From assembly GCF_003858455.1 (NCBI RefSeq), contig NZ_RQZF01000007.1:38819-102818 (forward strand): a DNA stretch of 64,000 nucleotides, given 5' to 3'. Positions within the stretch are counted from its first letter, which is position 1, and each line of letters starts with the position of its first letter. Of the stretch, positions 43,524-52,101 are shown piece by piece. Source of the stretch: Schaalia canis. GTDB taxonomy: Bacteria > Actinomycetota > Actinomycetes > Actinomycetales > Actinomycetaceae. The notes under the pieces are model-generated. The model was not told where the DNA came from and made no database searches. It saw only the letters and a list, made by a program, of their open reading frames with translations. Position numbers and translations under genes: made by a program.

Positions 43524-44846
43524 TCACTCCCAGTCGGGCGTCACGGGCAAGGCCTCGTCGTCGTCAGGAACATCAAACATAGCGGCAAAATCTCCGCCCA
43601 ACGCCGGGTACTCAGAGGTGTCCACACCATCACCCGGGTCAAGCAGCAAAGCCTCGTCACGCTTCGTGGGCAGCACCGTCTGCACGTAGGACTCAATTAC
43701 CTCAGACAGGGGCAGGTCATGCCCTGCTTGCTGAGCGCGGAACCAACGATGATCCAAGAACTCGTGAAACACCTGAGCGGGTTCAAGTTTGCGCGCCAAT
43801 TCCGGTGGGATTGCCTTAATAACCGGCTCAAAGACCTCGCGCATCCACTCGTGGGCAACAATCTCTTGCGGAACATGCGCGCGGTTCGTCATCGCACGGA
43901 AAGTCTCAAGGTCGTTGAGCATGCGTTGCGCCTGCAACTCACCCACATCCATGCCGGTCAGGCGCATGAGCTTACGGTGATGGTGGCCCGCATCAACAAC
44001 CTTTGGCTGGATCAGCAGTCGCGTGCCATCCACATCAGAGGTCATCGTCAGCTCTCCGACCTCAAAGCCCAGGTCATTGAGCCGACGAATACGCTCGGCA
44101 ACGCGCCATTTTTGGTTAGCTTCAATGGACTCTGATTCGGTGAGTTCTCGCCACAGTTCCTCGTAGCGGCTGCGAATACGGTCACCCACCTCAATGGGAT
44201 CTTCCGTTTCAGGGAAGAAAGAGCCTGCCTGCAGGTCCATCAATTCGCCAATAATGTTCGTCCGTGCAAGATCAACGTCGTATTCGCGTTGCCCTCGGGT
44301 GAGGGCGGGGTGAAGCTCGCCGGTTTCAGCGTCGACGAGGTAGGCCGAAAAAGCCCCGGCGTCACGGCGGAAAAGAGTATTCGACAGGGAAACATCGCCC
44401 CAATAGAAACCTAGAAGATGCAGCCGGACCAAGAGGACGGCAAGTGCGTCAATGAGGCGCTTGGCGGTGTCTGGGGTCATGTACTGGCTGAAAAGAGCAC
44501 GGTAGGGCAGTGAGAACTGCAGGTGCTCAGTGACGAGGACGGCGTTCAATTCCTCCCCATCGGGGGCGCGTCGACCGGTAATGACAGCGGTGGGAATGAC
44601 CGAAGGAGCATCCAGGCGGTGAAGGTCGCGAAGGAGCTCATACTCCTTATGGGCTACAGATTCGCCAATTTCCTTGACGGCAATCACTCGGTCAGAGAGG
44701 TTGACAAAACGCACCACATGGCGGGAAAGACCGCGGGGGAGGGCGGCAATAATGTCGGTTGGCCACTGGGACAGTGGCACTTCCCACGGAAGGTCAAGAA
44801 GGGCGGGGTCCACTGTCGCTGCTGTGATCTCCAGAGCATTCGGCAT
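43524..44846 (-). CDS. DUF4032 family protein (kinase-like fold)
   Basis: 440 residues from the ATG read at 44846. The N-terminal 200 residues have the pattern of the lipopolysaccharide-kinase/RIO fold: VIAVKEIGESVAHKEYELLRDL, then LLVRLHLLGFYWGDVSLSNTLF, which resembles a kinase HxD-x4-N loop with Gly-Asp-Val, and FSAYLVDAETGEL in the DFG place. The rest, YDVDLARTNIIGELMDLQAG onward, is the DUF4032 part found widely in actinobacteria. Activity is not established. The C-terminal tail is acidic. Transcribed alone; the terminator upstream at 44898 belongs to ugpC. Confidence 0.78.
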   Translation of the reverse strand: MPNALEITAATVDPALLDLPWEVPLSQWPTDIIAALPRGLSRHVVRFVNLSDRVIAVKEIGESVAHKEYELLRDLHRLDAPSVIPTAVITGRRAPDGEELNAVLVTEHLQFSLPYRALFSQYMTPDTAKRLIDALAVLLVRLHLLGFYWGDVSLSNTLFRRDAGAFSAYLVDAETGELHPALTRGQREYDVDLARTNIIGELMDLQAGSFFPETEDPIEVGDRIRSRYEELWRELTESESIEANQKWRVAERIRRLNDLGFEVGELTMTSDVDGTRLLIQPKVVDAGHHHRKLMRLTGMDVGELQAQRMLNDLETFRAMTNRAHVPQEIVAHEWMREVFEPVIKAIPPELARKLEPAQVFHEFLDHRWFRAQQAGHDLPLSEVIESYVQTVLPTKRDEALLLDPGDGVDTSEYPALGGDFAAMFDVPDDDEALPVTPDWE

Positions 44847-44891
44847 GGCTCCATTGTCTCACCGTTTACTTGAATTGCACACGGAGATCAC

Positions 44892-44927
44892 AAAAAAGTG
44901 TGCCCCGTCCGTTAGGACGGGGCACAC
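44892..44927 (-). terminator. Rho-independent terminator of ugpC
   Basis: GTGTGCCCCGTCC (44898-44910) and GGACGGGGCACAC (44915-44927) form a perfect 13-base stem with a 4-base loop. On the minus strand six T follow, so it ends the leftward ugpC transcript. Confidence 0.9.
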
Positions 44928-44988
44928 CGTGGAGCTGCAGGGGGATCACCCCTGGTTAAGCACCCTCATCACTGAGTGCTTAAACACC

Positions 44989-46113
44989 TCACTCAGGCAG
45001 GCGCATACCGGTGGACGCCGAGAAGTTGTGCTGCTGGCCGGGCAGGATGCGGGTGTGGATCACGCCGCCGCGAGCCGGAGCAGTACGAGGAGGCACGCGA
45101 ACGATCAGCTGACCGCCCTTGCCTTCCTCACCCGAGCCCAGAGCTTCACCGTGTCCACCTGCGAGGTGGCCGTAGATGAAGGCGTCGGAGCCGAGTTCTT
45201 CAACGAAGTCCACTTCGATCGGAATGGTGTTTTCGCCTTCGGGAACGACCTCAAGGCCCTCGGGGCGGAAACCAATGGTGATTGTGCCGGCATCCTCGGG
45301 AACCATAGCTGCCACGGTTGCTGCCGACAGGGGAACGCGAGCGGGGCCGAGCTTAGCGACATTGCCCTCAACCTCGAACTTGCCCAGGTTCATGGCGGGG
45401 GAGCCAATGAAGCCTGCGACGAAGTCATTAGCAGGGGTGTCGTACATTTCCTGAGGGGTACCGACCTGCTGAAGCAGGCCATCCTTCAGCACGGCAATAC
45501 GGTCACCCATGGTCAGAGCTTCAGTCTGATCGTGGGTCACGTACACGGTGGTGACACCGAGTTCGCGCTGGAGGGAGGCAATCTGAGTACGGGTCTGGAC
45601 ACGGAGCTTAGCGTCAAGGTTCGACAGGGGCTCGTCCATGAGGAACACCTGGGGCTTACGCACGATGGCGCGACCCATGGCCACGCGCTGACGCTGACCG
45701 CCGGAGAGAGCCTTCGGCTTACGATCCAGGTAGGGTTCGAGGTCAAGGATGCGAGCAGCTTCATCCACGCGCTTCTTGATCTCTTCCTTGGGGGTGCCAG
45801 CGATCTTCAGAGCGAAGCCCATGTTTTCGCGCACGGTCATGTGCGGGTACAGAGCGTAGTTCTGGAAGACCATGGCGATGTCGCGGTTCTTGGGCTGGAC
45901 GTCGGTGACGTCGCGGTCGCCGATGAAGATCTGACCGGCGTTAACGTCTTCGAGGCCTGCGAGCATACGCAGGGAGGTGGACTTGCCACAGCCTGAGGGG
46001 CCAACGAGGACGAGGAACTCGCCGTCTGCGATTTCCAGATCCAGGCCATCAACGGCGGGCTTGTCTGCACCGGGGTAGATGCGGGTTGCCTTCTTGAAGG
46101 ACACGGTTGCCAT
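44989..46113 (-). CDS. ugpC: Sugar ABC transporter ATPase, UgpC/MsmK/MalK-like
   Basis: 374 residues from the ATG read at 46113. Walker [11 protein letters not shown]-loop, signature [15 protein letters not shown] and Walker [13 protein letters not shown] are standard. The C-terminal third is the regulatory OB-fold of the MalK group ([37 protein letters not shown]). Such stand-alone ATPases serve several sugar importers, whose membrane genes are elsewhere; none is in this window. Codon bias is strong, as for abundant proteins. A 332-base region with divergent promoters precedes it. Confidence 0.92.
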   Translation of the reverse strand: MATVSFKKATRIYPGADKPAVDGLDLEIADGEFLVLVGPSGCGKSTSLRMLAGLEDVNAGQIFIGDRDVTDVQPKNRDIAMVFQNYALYPHMTVRENMGFALKIAGTPKEEIKKRVDEAARILDLEPYLDRKPKALSGGQRQRVAMGRAIVRKPQVFLMDEPLSNLDAKLRVQTRTQIASLQRELGVTTVYVTHDQTEALTMGDRIAVLKDGLLQQVGTPQEMYDTPANDFVAGFIGSPAMNLGKFEVEGNVAKLGPARVPLSAATVAAMVPEDAGTITIGFRPEGLEVVPEGENTIPIEVDFVEELGSDAFIYGHLAGGHGEALGSGEEGKGGQLIVRVPPRTAPARGGVIHTRILPGQQHNFSASTGMRLPE

Positions 46114-46445
46114 TATTTAATTCCCTCCACCGGCAGGTACGTGCCGGACGATCCGTAGTAGAGATGTCACCTTGGCGTCTTCACCAGGGCGGCCGCGGCA
46201 CTCATCCGACCTCCATCTTCGAAGATTGGATGCGAACCGCAACGAGAATCAAACTAGCATGTGCGGGCCGTCTTATCTAGGTGAATGAGAGAAAATGGAC
46301 AGCGACTTTTGTCTGACAAATCGCGCTTTTCAGAGCATATTTGTCTGACGAGTGCGGGTGGGATGAGGCGAGCCACCACAAAGGATCCCGAGGCACTGCC
46401 ACGCTACGGCCACACAGTGCCTCCTCTGACGCTAGGGTTGTCGGT
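46114..46445. promoter_or_regulatory. Divergent intergenic region, ugpC and kinase
   Basis: 332 bases. TTTGTCTGAC occurs twice, at 46309-46318 and 46341-46350, 32 bases apart (three helical turns); the first copy is inside the palindrome TTGTCTGACAA, which also occurs in the CRISPR leaders as TTGTCAGACAA. No -10/-35 pair can be named with certainty. An open frame extends to 46341 in this region, but the GTG at 46446 is a better kinase start. Confidence 0.4.
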
Positions 46446-48305
46446 GTGGAAACAGGGCAATGGCTAGGTGGATATCGCCTCATTGAACGCCTCGGCATCG
46501 GCGGAGCCGGAACAGTATGGCTCGCCGAAGATGAAGGCGGTATGCGCGTCGCCCTCAAACTTCTCCACCCCGCCCTTGCCCACAGCGAACACAGCCGCAC
46601 TCGCCTGATCCGCGAAACACAAAACGTCAATGCTGTGCGCAGCGACGGAGTTGCCCACGTCCTTGATGTTGAAGTAGACGACGCCCAGCCCTTCATCGTC
46701 TCAGAGTTCATTGAAGGGCCAACGCTTTCTTCCCTTCTGCGCCAGGGTGCCCTTCCTTTCGATCAAGTCATCGAGCTTGCCCAGGATCTTCACGCCACCC
46801 TGGAAGCTGTCCACCGGGCAGGCATCGTTCACCGCGACGTCAAACCCGGCAACGTCATCATGAGCCCCAAAGGACCAGTGCTCATCGACTTTGGTATTGC
46901 CCAAAGCAACGACGATGACCCACTTACCATCACCGGCTTCGTATCGGGTACAGCCGGATATGCCTCACCTGAACTGCTTCGCGGACAGGGAGCCAGTGAA
47001 GAAAGCGACTGGTGGGCGTGGGCCGCAACGCTGCTGACCTCCGCCACCGGGCGCCCGCCCTTTGGTGGAGGCACCCAAGAAGCGGTGATGCGCCGCGTTC
47101 TTGAAGGCGACCCGGACGTCACGGGCCTTCCCGCTGACCTGGCCGGTATTTTCACGCGGGCTTTCGTGACGGACCTGTCCACGCGCTACACGCCAGAGGA
47201 AGTCCTGTGGAGCCTCACGCACCGTGAGGACTTCATCCTGAGCGACGACTCCGACGAGAATCCCACCGCTTCAGACGAGGCCACCGTCGTTCTGCCGACC
47301 GCCGCACCGCCCTCGTCGGCCAACATCAGTGACCATGACGAGGCCACCGCCGTCCTTCCCACGCCACCACCCCCCACGGAGGCGGCGACCGAGTACCTCA
47401 CGCAGACAAACACACTCAGCACGCCCGAGGACGCCACGTTAATCCTACCCACCTACGATCCCCCAATTAACCGGCCACCAGCGTCTCATCTTGCACAAAC
47501 ATCTGTTCTGCCCACCGCACCGGATCTGCACCCCCAACAGCCGATCTCCCAACCTTCCTACGTGCCTCAACCGCCCTCGTCCTACGATGCCTTCGACGCC
47601 GGCCCTGCCTATCAGGAGTACGCGCCTGAACCCATCGAAGGAACGGGCCCCAACTGGGCGCCACTGAGCGACGAGGCCCCCGCAGGCACCACCCGCGCCC
47701 GCCCCACACCCCTTGTTGGCCTCACCCTGATGCTTACGGTTGCGATGCTGCCCATCCTGTTGGGGATGAACGGGGCAATCGCAGCCGCCATCACAATGCT
47801 GCTACTGGCAATACCCGGTGTCGTCAGTAAAACCCTGTCAAAACGCAGCGCACTCTACGGGCAGACGCGCAGCTCCGATTACTGGATCGTTGCCCTCCAA
47901 TCCCCGCTTTTACTGCTCTGGAGTACGGTCAACCTGGCTATCGGTGCAGGTTTTGGTATCGGCATGAGCATCCTGGCATGGTGGCTGGGACACCCCTACC
48001 TTCAACAGATCGCCAGCATCGACCCGTGGATGCCCCTCACACTCGTTCAAAGCACACAGCCGATGTCAGTTTTTACGATGACCGACTCACGCCCCGCTAT
48101 CCTTGCGCTCTACGGGATGAGCGCGCTCATTTGCGTGGCGACATGGGCAATGCCAACAGGCGATACTTTACGAGAAGGCATTGCGAAAACCGCCCGAACT
48201 GTCTTGGCGCCCACCTGGGCGCGCGTCATTTTCGTCCTCATGCTGCTTGCCGCCATCGCAGCTACCTGGGGCGTTATCAGCGCTGCCACTGTCCCCTGGG
48301 GGTAA
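46446..48305 (+). CDS. Serine/threonine protein kinase with multi-pass membrane C-terminus
   Basis: 619 residues from the GTG at 46446 (METGQWLGGYRLIERLG). Kinase domain about 8-260: glycine loop LGIGGAGTVW, VALKLL Lys, HRDVKPGNV catalytic loop, LIDFGIAQ, and SGTAGYASPE activation end. A Pro and Thr rich linker (about 270-430) has three ATxxLPT units (ATVVLPT, ATAVLPT, ATLILPT) and a fourth TSVLPT. The C-terminus has four hydrophobic segments and no PASTA domains, so it senses within the membrane or not at all. Substrates are unknown; linker Thr residues are possible autophosphorylation sites. Confidence 0.88.
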   Translation: METGQWLGGYRLIERLGIGGAGTVWLAEDEGGMRVALKLLHPALAHSEHSRTRLIRETQNVNAVRSDGVAHVLDVEVDDAQPFIVSEFIEGPTLSSLLRQGALPFDQVIELAQDLHATLEAVHRAGIVHRDVKPGNVIMSPKGPVLIDFGIAQSNDDDPLTITGFVSGTAGYASPELLRGQGASEESDWWAWAATLLTSATGRPPFGGGTQEAVMRRVLEGDPDVTGLPADLAGIFTRAFVTDLSTRYTPEEVLWSLTHREDFILSDDSDENPTASDEATVVLPTAAPPSSANISDHDEATAVLPTPPPPTEAATEYLTQTNTLSTPEDATLILPTYDPPINRPPASHLAQTSVLPTAPDLHPQQPISQPSYVPQPPSSYDAFDAGPAYQEYAPEPIEGTGPNWAPLSDEAPAGTTRARPTPLVGLTLMLTVAMLPILLGMNGAIAAAITMLLLAIPGVVSKTLSKRSALYGQTRSSDYWIVALQSPLLLLWSTVNLAIGAGFGIGMSILAWWLGHPYLQQIASIDPWMPLTLVQSTQPMSVFTMTDSRPAILALYGMSALICVATWAMPTGDTLREGIAKTARTVLAPTWARVIFVLMLLAAIAATWGVISAATVPWG

Positions 48306-48436
48306 AAAACTACCCTTTGCGCGCGCACTGACCGTGCGCAACGCAGGGCACAGCGCGCAGCATGTATCACATAACACGCACATGCGCGTGCTCATTCGCT
48401 ACTGTGTCCTAGTCACTTATTTCTGGAAGGATCTTC

Positions 48437-49261
48437 ATGTCTCAGAAGTCCACCGGCACTAATGCCGTACGCGCGAAGGCTCAGCAAATGCGCCAGGAGC
48501 AAGAACGCGCGGATAAGAGGATGCGGGCCATCATTATCGGTTCGGTGTCCGCCATCGTAGTAGCTGTCATCGCAGTCGTTGCTGTCGTTGTCTCTCAGCA
48601 GATCAAGGCTGACGCCGAAATTAACGACGTTGACCCCAAGGTGGTTCTTGGCGCCTACGCCGACGGCTCACCGATCGTGCTCTCTCCCAAGGGCATTGGC
48701 GAGGCCGACCCCGCCCTGCCGACCCTGACCGATTACTTCGATTACTCCTGCCATGTCTGTGCAGACGCCGAGGTTGCTTTCGGTAAGGAACTCGTCACCG
48801 ACGTCACCGACGGTAAGTACAACATCGTGTTCCAGCCCGTGAACACCGTGCAAGCCCCCTACCAGTACGCTGCGACCACAGCCTCGCTGATTGTGGCTAA
48901 GGAATCCCCCGAACACTGGACGGACCTGCACCACGCACTGATGAGCTACTTCGCCGAACAGTACAAGGCAGGCCAGGGCAGCGTCGTTCAGGACATCGAC
49001 AAGTCCGCTAAGCAGGTTCGCGAGATTGCTTTGAGCGTCGGCGTTCCTGAATCCCTGGTGTCGACCTTCCCGAAGAATCTGGCCGAAGAATACCTGACCG
49101 CCAGCACGACGGCCTGGCAGAAAGCCTCCTTCGAGGGACGTAACCCCAACAGCTTCGGCACTCCCGAATTTGTTGCCAATGGGGAAAAGAAGATTGAACT
49201 CACCTCCTTTGAACCCAACGAGGTTCTTCAGTCCATGCGCACTGGCTTGGGCGTGAAGTAA
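48437..49261 (+). CDS. Membrane-anchored DsbA-like thiol protein with CHVC
   Basis: 274 residues from the ATG at 48437. A short basic cytoplasmic start is followed by one membrane helix (about 31-53, IIIGSVSAIVVAVIAVVAVVV) and an outside thioredoxin-fold domain. The active site is CHVC in LTDYFDYSCHVCADAEV, in the place used by DsbA-like thioredoxin_4 proteins; an insertion of helices follows. It likely makes or repairs disulfides in exported proteins. A paralogue with CGGC follows after a perfect terminator. Confidence 0.85.
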   Translation: MSQKSTGTNAVRAKAQQMRQEQERADKRMRAIIIGSVSAIVVAVIAVVAVVVSQQIKADAEINDVDPKVVLGAYADGSPIVLSPKGIGEADPALPTLTDYFDYSCHVCADAEVAFGKELVTDVTDGKYNIVFQPVNTVQAPYQYAATTASLIVAKESPEHWTDLHHALMSYFAEQYKAGQGSVVQDIDKSAKQVREIALSVGVPESLVSTFPKNLAEEYLTASTTAWQKASFEGRNPNSFGTPEFVANGEKKIELTSFEPNEVLQSMRTGLGVK

Positions 49262-49304
49262 GTGTCAGTCGTTTCTTAGGCACACAGATCGTCGTGACGA
49301 TCAC

Positions 49305-49347
49305 GCGGGTGGGGCAGGACCATGTGGTCCTGCCCCACCCGCGTTTT
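49305..49347 (+). terminator. Terminator between the two thiol proteins
   Basis: GCGGGTGGGGCAGGACC (49305-49321) and GGTCCTGCCCCACCCGC (49326-49342) form a perfect 17-base stem with a 4-base loop, followed by GTTTTG. Confidence 0.9.
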
Positions 49348-49429
49348 GCCTGGCTTTGAGGTGTGCGAATCTGAGACAAAAGAGATGTTAGTGATGCGCG
49401 ATGGCCGCGATAGGCGGTATTTTCGTCAC

Positions 49430-50260
49430 ATGGTAAAGAAAAATGCAACCGCGCAATCCGCTCAAAAGCAGTCGGCACGCGAGAAGGCAGCACAATTGCG
49501 AGCCGAACAGGAACGATCCGATCGCAGAATCCGCACTATCGTTATTGCTACTGTTGCTGCCATAGTGGCACTGGTTGTGGCTGTGGTCGCCTACGTGATC
49601 AGTCAGCAGCTTCAAGCGCAGCAAGAGGCAGCCAATGTTGACCCAGCCGCTGTGCTGGGAGTCTACGCTGATGGACGCCCCATTGTTGTGAGCGCCTCTG
49701 GGATTGGCCAGGCCGACCCTGCAGTGCCGACTCTGACCGAATACTTCGACTACTCCTGCGGTGGGTGCGCCCAAGCCGAGCTGCTCTTTGGCAAGCAGGT
49801 TGCGCAGGACGTAAAGGATGGCAAGTACAACGTTGCCTACCAGCCTGTCAGCGGACACGCGCCCTACCAACTTCCGGCGGTGAGTGCCTCGCTCATCGTC
49901 GCGCAAAAATCTCCCGAGCAATGGCACGATTTCCACCATGCCCTCATGCGCTTCTTTGTGGAGCAGACAAAAACTGGTGATAATCGCATCATTGCAGACC
50001 TCAATCAATCCGCCATGCAGGTGCGTGAGCTGGCTGCCAGCGTTGGCGTGCCCGACGAAATTATCGCCACGTTCCCCAGCAACGTTGCTGAGGATTATCT
50101 GCGTCAAGCAGGCGAGGCGTGGAATAAGACCGTCGTTGAAGGTCGTAATGGATTCTTCACCCCCGAACTTGTGGCGCAGGGAAGCCGGAAGATTGAGCTG
50201 GATGGTTTCGATCCCAACACCGTGATCCCACAGATTCGCGCAGCACTTGGAGTGGAGTAA
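49430..50260 (+). CDS. Membrane-anchored DsbA-like thiol protein with CGGC (paralogue)
   Basis: 276 residues from the ATG at 49430; a longer frame begins in the terminator region and is unlikely. Layout is that of the upstream gene: short basic start, one helix (VIATVAAIVALVVAVVAYVI), then the thioredoxin-fold domain with CGGC in LTEYFDYSCGGCAQAEL. The two proteins share about half their residues, with the same DxxVLGxYADGxPIVxSxxGIG lead. A tandem duplication with different active-site dipeptides suggests different redox roles. Confidence 0.85.
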   Translation: MVKKNATAQSAQKQSAREKAAQLRAEQERSDRRIRTIVIATVAAIVALVVAVVAYVISQQLQAQQEAANVDPAAVLGVYADGRPIVVSASGIGQADPAVPTLTEYFDYSCGGCAQAELLFGKQVAQDVKDGKYNVAYQPVSGHAPYQLPAVSASLIVAQKSPEQWHDFHHALMRFFVEQTKTGDNRIIADLNQSAMQVRELAASVGVPDEIIATFPSNVAEDYLRQAGEAWNKTVVEGRNGFFTPELVAQGSRKIELDGFDPNTVIPQIRAALGVE

Positions 50261-50280
50261 CACCTGAGATGACACTGGCA

Positions 50281-50328
50281 CAAGGGATGGGTGGAAGAAA
50301 ACCAAGGTTTTCTTCCACCCATCCCTTG
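50281..50328. terminator. Bidirectional terminator
   Basis: A perfect 23-base stem, arms at 50281-50303 and 50306-50328, CAAGGGATGGGTGG to CCACCCATCCCTTG, with only AA between. It lies between the convergent thiol-protein and DUF4190-type genes and can stop both. Confidence 0.9.
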
Positions 50329-50353
50329 TTAACTGAATGTCAGTGCTTGTTGA

Positions 50354-51556
50354 TCACTGGATGGGGAATTCCTTGTAGACCTTGCCGTCGCTGAAGAAGC
50401 CCTCAGCCTCAATCAGCACGGGGGCGCTGGGATCCTTCAAGACGAATCCGATGACCACAGTCTTGGTTGCGCCGGGCTTGAGTTCAGCAGTCAAAGAGAG
50501 CGGATCGTAGCCCTCAGGAGCTTCCAGGCCGTACACGGCATTTTCAAGTTCAACGCCGTTTTGGAAGGCCTGCATGTGGACATCAAAGATGCTGTAGTTA
50601 TCGTCGCTGCGCTGATTGGTCAGCTCGTAGGTCAGTACGGCAGTGGGCCTGTCTTCGTAGTCCACGCCTGTCTTGGTAACGGAGACGAGCTTAATGCGGT
50701 AATTGCCGTTATCAACGTCGCCCTCGCCCTCAACAGCAACGCCGGAGTCAGCATCGGTAGGAAGTTCCAGGTTGGGAAGGCCAGGGGTGTTTTGCTGCTC
50801 GATCTGCTTGAGTTCCTTCTCCAGAGTCTCAAGATCAGTGCCAACCTTAGAGAAAATGGAGGCGTAAAGAGCTTGGAAAGCGATGGTGAGGATCAGTGCG
50901 AGAACGGTAACAATCGTGGCTGCGATGGCAAGTCCGCGACCGCGGGCAGCGCCGTTAGGGCCGGTCTTAACGATGGCGATAATGCCCAGCACCAAAGCGG
51001 GAAGAAGAAGGATCCATCCCAGAACGTTGATAAGCGGAATCCAGCTAATAAGCAGGCCAAGGATAGCGAGCACGAGGGCGATAATCGCCATAACCGACAT
51101 GGGCTTAACAGCGGCTCCAGGCATAGCGCCGTAAGGAGCCTGGGGAGCACCGTAGGGAGCCTGTGGTGCGCCGTAAGGGGCTTGGGTGCCGTAAGGAGCT
51201 TGCGCGCCGTAAGGGGCCTGAGCGGCTGCAAGAGCTTCGGTGGCTTGGGGAGCGTCAAAAGGCTGCCTCTGAGCGGCCTCGTAAGCGGCTTCTTGAGCTG
51301 CCGTCATTGATGCGGGATCAACAGGGGAACCATAGGGAGCGGCGTAAGGCTGCTGAGTGGGTTCCTCCTGCGATGTTGCAAAGGGGCCCGAACCGTAGGG
51401 AGCAGCGTAGGGCTGTTCCTGGGAATCTTCCACTACCTCCACAGCTTCGGCTGCATCTGCAAGGGGAGTTTCAGGCTGGGGGTCTTCAGGAAGCGGAGAG
51501 AACTCTTCTTCCGAGGGAGTTTCGTCAGGGCGGGGCTGGCCATCAGGGAAAGACAT
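50354..51556 (-). CDS. Membrane protein with DUF4190 and DUF5067-like domains
   Basis: 400 residues from the ATG read at 51556. The first 150 residues are Pro, Tyr, Gly and Ala rich with repeated APYG(A/T)QAPYG units and are cytoplasmic and disordered. Two helices form the DUF4190 part (MAIIALVLAILGLLISWIPLINVLGWILLLPALVLGIIAI and AIAATIVTVLALILTIAF). The outside C-terminal domain (about 245-400: NYRIKLVSVTKTGVDYEDRPTAVLTYELTN... VVIGFVLKDPSAPVLIEAEGF) resembles DUF5067/DUF4352 immunoglobulin-like domains of Firmicutes and Actinobacteria. Function unknown; often a lipoprotein-like sensor or binding domain. Confidence 0.78.
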   Translation of the reverse strand: MSFPDGQPRPDETPSEEEFSPLPEDPQPETPLADAAEAVEVVEDSQEQPYAAPYGSGPFATSQEEPTQQPYAAPYGSPVDPASMTAAQEAAYEAAQRQPFDAPQATEALAAAQAPYGAQAPYGTQAPYGAPQAPYGAPQAPYGAMPGAAVKPMSVMAIIALVLAILGLLISWIPLINVLGWILLLPALVLGIIAIVKTGPNGAARGRGLAIAATIVTVLALILTIAFQALYASIFSKVGTDLETLEKELKQIEQQNTPGLPNLELPTDADSGVAVEGEGDVDNGNYRIKLVSVTKTGVDYEDRPTAVLTYELTNQRSDDNYSIFDVHMQAFQNGVELENAVYGLEAPEGYDPLSLTAELKPGATKTVVIGFVLKDPSAPVLIEAEGFFSDGKVYKEFPIQ

Positions 51557-51778
51557 GGGGTCTCCTGCAGTCGGCGGTTAATGAACGTGACAGGCTGGTA
51601 AAAAGCGCGGTCTGATCTGAACGTAGCATGTGAAAGCGGTGTTAGGGGAGAGAAAGAGGGGGAACGTGACCCACCAGAGGGTGTGATCTGTGTCTGACTC
51701 TCTATAGAAGTAACGTCAAAGTTGTCACCAATACGGCGCCTGCGATCGCCAGAACTTCGCTGAAGGGGAATCAAGTTG

Positions 51779-51851
51779 AGCCACCTGCGGGACTCGAACC
51801 CGCGACCGTCCGCTTACAAGGCGGGCGCTCTACCAACTGAGCTAAGGTGGC
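51779..51851 (-). tRNA. tRNA-Thr (UGU anticodon)
   Basis: 73 bases on the minus strand. Acceptor stem GCCACCT/AGGTGGC, D arm GCTC...GAGC, anticodon loop CTTGTAA (anticodon TGT), and T arm GCGGG-TTCGAGT-CCCGC are all present; the last stem base pair of the anticodon arm is C-A. CCA is not encoded. The 222 bases before and 250 bases after it contain nothing else that I can name. Confidence 0.95.
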
Positions 51852-52101
51852 GCGCTGCTTATGGGGAGGGCCCCTGACAGTGACGTCAAAGAAGCAGCTC
51901 TAATAGTTTGCCATGTCCCTTCGATTTTGCCGAATCGGAGGAAAAGAGATAGTTCACTCCCCCTCATGCGAGCGCTTAAATGTCTCAACAAACTGTTGTT
52001 TATCAGGACTTTTCGGGTGGCGAAGGGTTTGTTAGCCTAAAAGAAGGCGAATTTTCAGCCCAACATCAGTAGTTCCCTAACAACGCACCGAAGGACATTC
52101 A

